Positions 42,797 to 46,442 of a stretch of 46,442 bases of DNA are shown here, piece by piece (the stretch's first letter is position 1; each line of letters begins with the position of its first letter). Below the pieces are notes generated by a model that searched no databases, was not told the DNA's origin, and saw only the letters and a list, made by a program, of their open reading frames with translations. The position numbers and the translations under genes were made by a program. The stretch is from Pseudomonadota bacterium (GTDB lineage Bacteria > Pseudomonadota > Gammaproteobacteria > Burkholderiales > Rhodocyclaceae): NCBI GenBank assembly GCA_018241665.1, contig JAFEDK010000049.1:8251-54692 (forward strand). The letters run 5' to 3'.

Positions 42797-43960
42797 TCAG
42801 AAGGTGGCGGCGTCGATCACGTAGCGGTAGCGGGCTTCCTTGTTGACCACGCTTTCCCAGGCGGCGTTGATCTGCTCGGCCCGGATGATCTGGATCTTGG
42901 GCAGCACTTTGTGGTCGGCGCAGTAATCCACCACCTCCTGGGTCTCCTTCATGCCACCGATCAGGGAGGCGTTGAAATTCACCCGCGAGGCGGCCAGGCC
43001 CAGCGCATTCAGGGTCACCTCGAAGCGCTCGGGCATGCCCACCTGGCAAAAGGTGCCGTAGGGTTTGACTAAAGCGACATAGGCCGCCACGTTGTACTGG
43101 TAAGGGATGGTGGAGATCATGTAGTCCAGCTTCCCCTGATACGCCGCCAGCTTGGAGAGGTCGTCCACGACGATGACCTCCTTGGCGCCAAAGCCCAGGA
43201 TGTCCTGCACCTTGCTGGCAGAGGTGGTGAAGGCATAGACCTCGGCCCCCTTGGAGACGGCGATCTTGACTGCCATGTGGCCCAGCCCACCGATGCCGGC
43301 AACGCCCACCTTCATGCCCTTTTTGAGTCTGGCCTTCATCAGCGGGGAATAGGTGGTGATGCCGGCACACAGCAGAGGGGCGGCCTCCTGGAAGCTGATG
43401 TGCTCGGGGATATGCACCGCGAAGTGGTCGCGCACGACGATATTCGTCGCATAGCCGCCCTGGGAAATACCGGTGGGGGAATCCTTTTCCGGATAGCCGT
43501 AGGTGAACACGGTGCCCGGGGTGTATTGCTCCTGGTTTTCTACTTGGTCCAGCTTTTCCAGGCTGCTGTTGACCATGCAACCGACGCCGGCCCGGTCGCC
43601 CACCTTGAACTTGGTGACCTTGCTGCCGACCGCCGCCACGATCCCGACGATCTCGTGGCCCGGCACCTGGGGATATTTCTGTGGCCCCCAGTGGCCTTTC
43701 TCCTGGTGAATATCGGAATGGCAGATGCTGGCGTACTTGATGTCGATCAGGATGTCGTGATCGCCGACCGGCCGCCGTTCAAACAACCAGGGCACCAGCT
43801 TGCCCGAGGTGTCGATGGCGGCATAACCGCGAGATTTGACGTTTTCCTTCGGGGTGTCCGCAGCCAAGGCGCCCATGGGCGTTGCCAGCAGCAGTCCGCC
43901 ACCGGCGGCGCAGGAGCATTTCACAAATTCCCGGCGATCCAGTTTCTTTTCTTCAGCCAT
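42797..43960 (-). CDS. Tat-signal zinc-type alcohol dehydrogenase, CAD/YahK-like, lacking the structural zinc site
   Basis: 387 residues. The N-terminus has a twin-arginine signal (KLDRREFVKCSCAAGGGLLLA), which is odd for an NAD(P)-dependent enzyme. Catalytic-zinc residues are present: Cys80 and His81 in ASICHSDIH, His102-Glu103 in PGHEIVG, and Cys in LLCAGITTY. The Rossmann motif is VAGIGGLGHMAVKIA. The structural-zinc loop, normally four Cys after GCMVDSC, reads GCMVNSSLEKLDQVENQEQY, so all four ligands are replaced. It belongs to the cinnamyl-alcohol-dehydrogenase/YahK group that reduces aldehydes. Located between the cupin (51 bp) and iron ADH (41 bp) genes. Confidence 0.9.
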   Translation of the reverse strand: MAEEKKLDRREFVKCSCAAGGGLLLATPMGALAADTPKENVKSRGYAAIDTSGKLVPWLFERRPVGDHDILIDIKYASICHSDIHQEKGHWGPQKYPQVPGHEIVGIVAAVGSKVTKFKVGDRAGVGCMVNSSLEKLDQVENQEQYTPGTVFTYGYPEKDSPTGISQGGYATNIVVRDHFAVHIPEHISFQEAAPLLCAGITTYSPLMKARLKKGMKVGVAGIGGLGHMAVKIAVSKGAEVYAFTTSASKVQDILGFGAKEVIVVDDLSKLAAYQGKLDYMISTIPYQYNVAAYVALVKPYGTFCQVGMPERFEVTLNALGLAASRVNFNASLIGGMKETQEVVDYCADHKVLPKIQIIRAEQINAAWESVVNKEARYRYVIDAATF

Positions 43961-44001
43961 GATCAGGTCTCCAAAAAAGGGGAAAGTTGCCCGGGCTGCG
44001 C

Positions 44002-45150
44002 TTACAGGGCGTGCCGGAGGATTTCGCTAACGACAGTCGGGGTGTATTGCTCGGCCAGACCAAAGCGCTGGACGCTCATCTGCACGTTCTCGCCGATGGC
44101 GGGCAGATCACTCTCCTTGATGCCCAGTTGCCCCAAGCGGGTCGGCGTACCAATCTTGTTGAACCAGGCTTCCAGAGCGGCGATGCCGGCCTCCGGTGTA
44201 GCGACGCCGAAGACCTGACGGGCGAAGCGCGTGAACTGGGCCGGGTTGCGCCCGTGATACCACTTCATCCAGGCCGGGATCACTGTCGACAGCCCGGCAC
44301 CGTGCGGCACGTTGAACAGCGCGGACAGCGAATGTTCGATGGCGTGGTTGGGGAAGCTGAAGCCCGCGCAGCCGGAGAAGGTCAGGCCGTTCAGGGCCAG
44401 TGTGGCAGCCCAGGCGAATTCGCCCCGGGCGGCGTCATTGGCCGGATCTTCGAGCAGGGTGCCGGTGGAGTCGATGATGGTGTTGATCACCGATTCGACG
44501 ATCCGGGATTGCAGGGCCGGATGCACAGCGGCGGTGAAATAGGTTTCGATGCAGTGGGCGATGACATCGGCGGCGGAATAGACCAGATAGTCCCGCGTTA
44601 CGCTCTGCATCAGGTGGGGATTGACGATCGAGACCTTGGGGAAGAGGGACGGTGCGGAAATGAAGAACTTTTCCTTGGTCTCATCGTTGGTGACCACACC
44701 GGAGCAGTTCATCTCGCTGCCTGTTGCGGCCAGAGTCATGATGGCAAAGATGGGCACCGCGGTGGTAACGCCCTCCTTACCGGTAAACAGATCCCAGACG
44801 TCGCCGGCATAATGAACACCGGCGGCCATGCCCTTTACGCTGTCGAGTACTGAACCGCCGCCGATTGCGAGAATGGCATCCACCTTTTCAGCCCGGGCCA
44901 GGGCAACGCCCTCCCGGACTTTGGAAATGAGTGGGTTGCTAACGATGCCACCCAGTTCGACGAACGCCACACCATGTTCGGCCAGGCGCTGGCTCACCGT
45001 GGCAAACAGGCCATCCCGCTTGATTCGGTCGCTGCCGTAACAGAGAAGTACCTTCTTAATGCCATGGGCGGCCAAATGCTGGCCGATGGTCTGTTCCTTG
45101 TCGGTGCCGAACTCGATGGTGGTCGGGTTGTAGAAGGTGAAGTTTTCCAT
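44002..45150 (-). CDS. Iron-dependent alcohol dehydrogenase, YqhD-like
   Basis: 382 residues; ATG 45150 has AGGA about 8 bp upstream, while an earlier ATG at 45180 would add 10 residues. The N-terminal NAD(P) domain has VLLCYGSDRIKRDGLF and AIGGGSVLDSVKGMAAG. The metal site residues are Asp in SAADVIAHCIE, His in the same helix, and the two His of FPNHAIEHSLSALFNVPHGAGLS. Similarity to E. coli YqhD (an NADPH-dependent aldehyde reductase) is strengthened by the divergent YqhC-like regulator. It would reduce toxic short-chain aldehydes. No export signal. Confidence 0.93.
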   Translation of the reverse strand: MENFTFYNPTTIEFGTDKEQTIGQHLAAHGIKKVLLCYGSDRIKRDGLFATVSQRLAEHGVAFVELGGIVSNPLISKVREGVALARAEKVDAILAIGGGSVLDSVKGMAAGVHYAGDVWDLFTGKEGVTTAVPIFAIMTLAATGSEMNCSGVVTNDETKEKFFISAPSLFPKVSIVNPHLMQSVTRDYLVYSAADVIAHCIETYFTAAVHPALQSRIVESVINTIIDSTGTLLEDPANDAARGEFAWAATLALNGLTFSGCAGFSFPNHAIEHSLSALFNVPHGAGLSTVIPAWMKWYHGRNPAQFTRFARQVFGVATPEAGIAALEAWFNKIGTPTRLGQLGIKESDLPAIGENVQMSVQRFGLAEQYTPTVVSEILRHAL

Positions 45151-45187
45151 GTGCGGATTCCTTTTCAGTCGCTGATTCATACGTCAC

Positions 45188-45254
45188 GGGGAGACTGCTC
45201 CCCGGCATGGAATCCATTTTTGTTCAGCAAGCCGGAACCCGGGTATCTGGATTC
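45188..45254. promoter_or_regulatory. Hairpin and 7-bp inverted repeat between the iron ADH and the AraC gene
   Basis: GGGGAG-ACTG-CTCCCC (45188-45203) can form a tight hairpin in the 5' untranslated RNA of the iron ADH. GAATCCA (45210-45216) and TGGATTC (45248-45254) form a perfect inverted repeat with 31 bases between, a candidate binding site for the divergent AraC regulator. The rest of the 226-bp gap shows no clear -10/-35 pair. Confidence 0.4.
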
Positions 45255-45376
45255 TGTCGATTTATTGCCTATTTCTACGAACCTGCGGACTCCCGTGTAA
45301 CAGCGGCAGGGTTTCGGGCTACAGTGGTCGTGGGTGAAAGGAATGTCGCCCCTGCCAAGGTGGACAGGAGAAATTA

Positions 45377-46285
45377 ATGGAAAACGAAGCACTGGTCAGG
45401 ATCATTGCGCAGGCGACAAAGGGCGAGGAGAACTGCCCGACCGCCATCCCCAGCTTGGGGTTCTTTCGCCGCGAAAGGCCCGCTCCTCCGGTGATCTGCC
45501 TGGTGGAGCCGAGCATCGTTCTGGTGGTGCAGGGTGAAAAGAAAATGTGGTTCGGGGGAGAGCCCTTTCCCTACGACACCGGCCGTTTCCTGATCACCTC
45601 CCTTGATATCCCCGCTAACTCCGAGGTGGTGGAGGCCAGTCCAGAACACCCCTGTCTCGGTCTGGTCCTGCGCCTGGACCTTCGTCTGCTGGCGGAATTG
45701 ATCGCCCAAGGTAATCTCTCGCCGCCTGCAGAACGTTCGGATGAGCGCGGCATCGGCCTGGGGACGGTCACCCCCAGGATCCTTGACCCCTTTAAGAGGC
45801 TACTGGATCTGCTGGACGAACCTGCATCCATTCCCATCCTGGCTCCCCTCATCATTCGCGAAATCCACTTCCGTCTGCTCATGAGCGATCAGGCCGCACG
45901 CCTGTGGCAGATTGCTTCGGTTGGCAGCCAGAGCCAGAGGGTCTCTAGGGCCATCGACTGGCTGAAGCTCAATTACGCTACAACCCTGAGGGTGGATGAC
46001 CTGGCCGAGCGGGTGCAGATGAGCGTTTCGACTTTCCATCACCACTTCCGCAAGCTCACCGCCATGAGTCCCCTGCAGTACCAGAAGTGGCTGCGCCTCA
46101 ATGAAGCAAAACGACTGATGCTGAATGAAGATCTGGATGCCACCAGCGCGGCATTTCGTGTGGGCTATGAAAGCCCTTCCCAGTTCAGCCGGGAATACAG
46201 TCGTCTGTTCGGGGCATCGCCGAAACGGGATATCGTTGGATTGCGACGGGAAGCAGGGATGCCCAGTGGCAACATGCTCGCGTAA
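45377..46285 (+). CDS. AraC-family regulator, YqhC-like
   Basis: 302 residues; AGGAG stands 6 bp before ATG 45377. The N-terminal AraC_N cupin-like domain (about 20-170) has PSIVLVVQGEKKMWFGGEPFPYDTGRFLITSLDIP, quoted as family features. The C-terminal helix-turn-helix pair is ATTLRVDDLAERVQMSVSTFHHHFRKLTAMSPLQYQKW and DLDATSAAFRVGYESPSQFSREYSRLFGASPKRD, again as family features. In E. coli, YqhC of the same family activates yqhD and responds to aldehydes; here the gene is likewise divergent from a yqhD-like gene. It probably controls the whole leftward run of enzymes. Confidence 0.93.
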   Translation: MENEALVRIIAQATKGEENCPTAIPSLGFFRRERPAPPVICLVEPSIVLVVQGEKKMWFGGEPFPYDTGRFLITSLDIPANSEVVEASPEHPCLGLVLRLDLRLLAELIAQGNLSPPAERSDERGIGLGTVTPRILDPFKRLLDLLDEPASIPILAPLIIREIHFRLLMSDQAARLWQIASVGSQSQRVSRAIDWLKLNYATTLRVDDLAERVQMSVSTFHHHFRKLTAMSPLQYQKWLRLNEAKRLMLNEDLDATSAAFRVGYESPSQFSREYSRLFGASPKRDIVGLRREAGMPSGNMLA

Positions 46286-46421
46286 GGCAGCTGACGGCTA
46301 TATGACAAACGTTCGTGAGTCACAGGCCGGAGTCAGATTCGGCCGCAGGGATATGGCACACAAGCAAGCAGCAATGAGTCGTAACGTATCGTTCAGCCTT
46401 AACACATTTCGAATGGCAGTT

Positions 46422-46442
46422 TGAATCGCCCCGGGTTTCCTA
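46422..46442 (+). mobile_element. Possible terminal repeat of an IS3-family element at the window edge
   Basis: The window ends in TGAATCGCCCCGGGTTTCC plus two bases. This resembles the TGAA(C/T)CGCCCCGGGTTT ends of IS3-family elements common in proteobacteria. No transposase reading frame fits in the window, so the call rests on the terminal sequence only. In the gap 46286-46421 a small hairpin (GGCCG at 46325, CGGCC at 46340) may end the AraC transcript; nothing else is seen. Confidence 0.4.

Overview
The window looks like chromosomal DNA of a high-GC betaproteobacterium, possibly Rhodocyclales (Azoarcus/Thauera/Zoogloea-like). This is inference from strong G/C bias at third codon positions, REP-like palindromes, denitrification-type genes and the gene families present; no rRNA or other phylogenetic marker is in view. 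All gene calls rest on reading translations and motifs by eye.

Layout. 1-3000: a REP pair, the PA2778/PA2779-type peptidase and membrane protein pair, and a DUF4062-like protein. 3001-6610: pdxH, then a PhnD-like binding protein next to a hybrid histidine kinase. 6621-13328: a choline-sulfate uptake and hydrolysis locus (LysR regulator, ChoX, ChoW, a TonB-dependent receptor, BetC) read leftward, with a T-N11-A dyad upstream of betC. 13478-19708: an SMR pump, an alpha/beta hydrolase, a second REP pair, a small secreted protein, an AraC regulator, a MetA-type outer-membrane protein, a beta-lactamase-fold hydrolase and an LTXXQ lipoprotein. 19826-20742: NorE/NorF-like proteins behind an FNR/Dnr-like box, then a third REP pair.

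21021-32219 is the most coherent system: guanidine-nitrogen assimilation. A TorF-type porin is divergent from an ABC transporter, two DUF1989 carboxyguanidine deiminase subunits, a biotin-dependent (urea/guanidine) carboxylase and allophanate hydrolase. The 571-bp divergent region holds two opposed sigma-54 -24/-12 promoters, two NtrC-like enhancer sites 31 bp apart between them, a guanidine-I (ykkC) riboswitch, and a terminator hairpin whose 5' arm is the 3' end of the aptamer. Nitrogen limitation would start transcription and guanidine would let it continue.

32223-34039 holds a 2-hydroxyacid dehydrogenase and a DsbA/FrnE-like protein. From about 34.1 kb to the right edge the base composition becomes visibly less GC-rich. 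This 12-kb segment encodes an SDR with its MarR repressor (perfect palindromic operator on the -10), an MFS and an SMR pump, an esterase fused to a cyclophilin-like domain, a quinone-oxidoreductase-like enzyme, several exported or lipid-anchored enzymes (metallo-beta-lactamase fold, carboxymuconolactone-decarboxylase fold, cupin, Tat-type alcohol dehydrogenase), a YqhD-like iron alcohol dehydrogenase and a divergent YqhC-like AraC regulator. It reads as an acquired aldehyde/electrophile detoxification island. The right edge may be the start of an IS3-family element.
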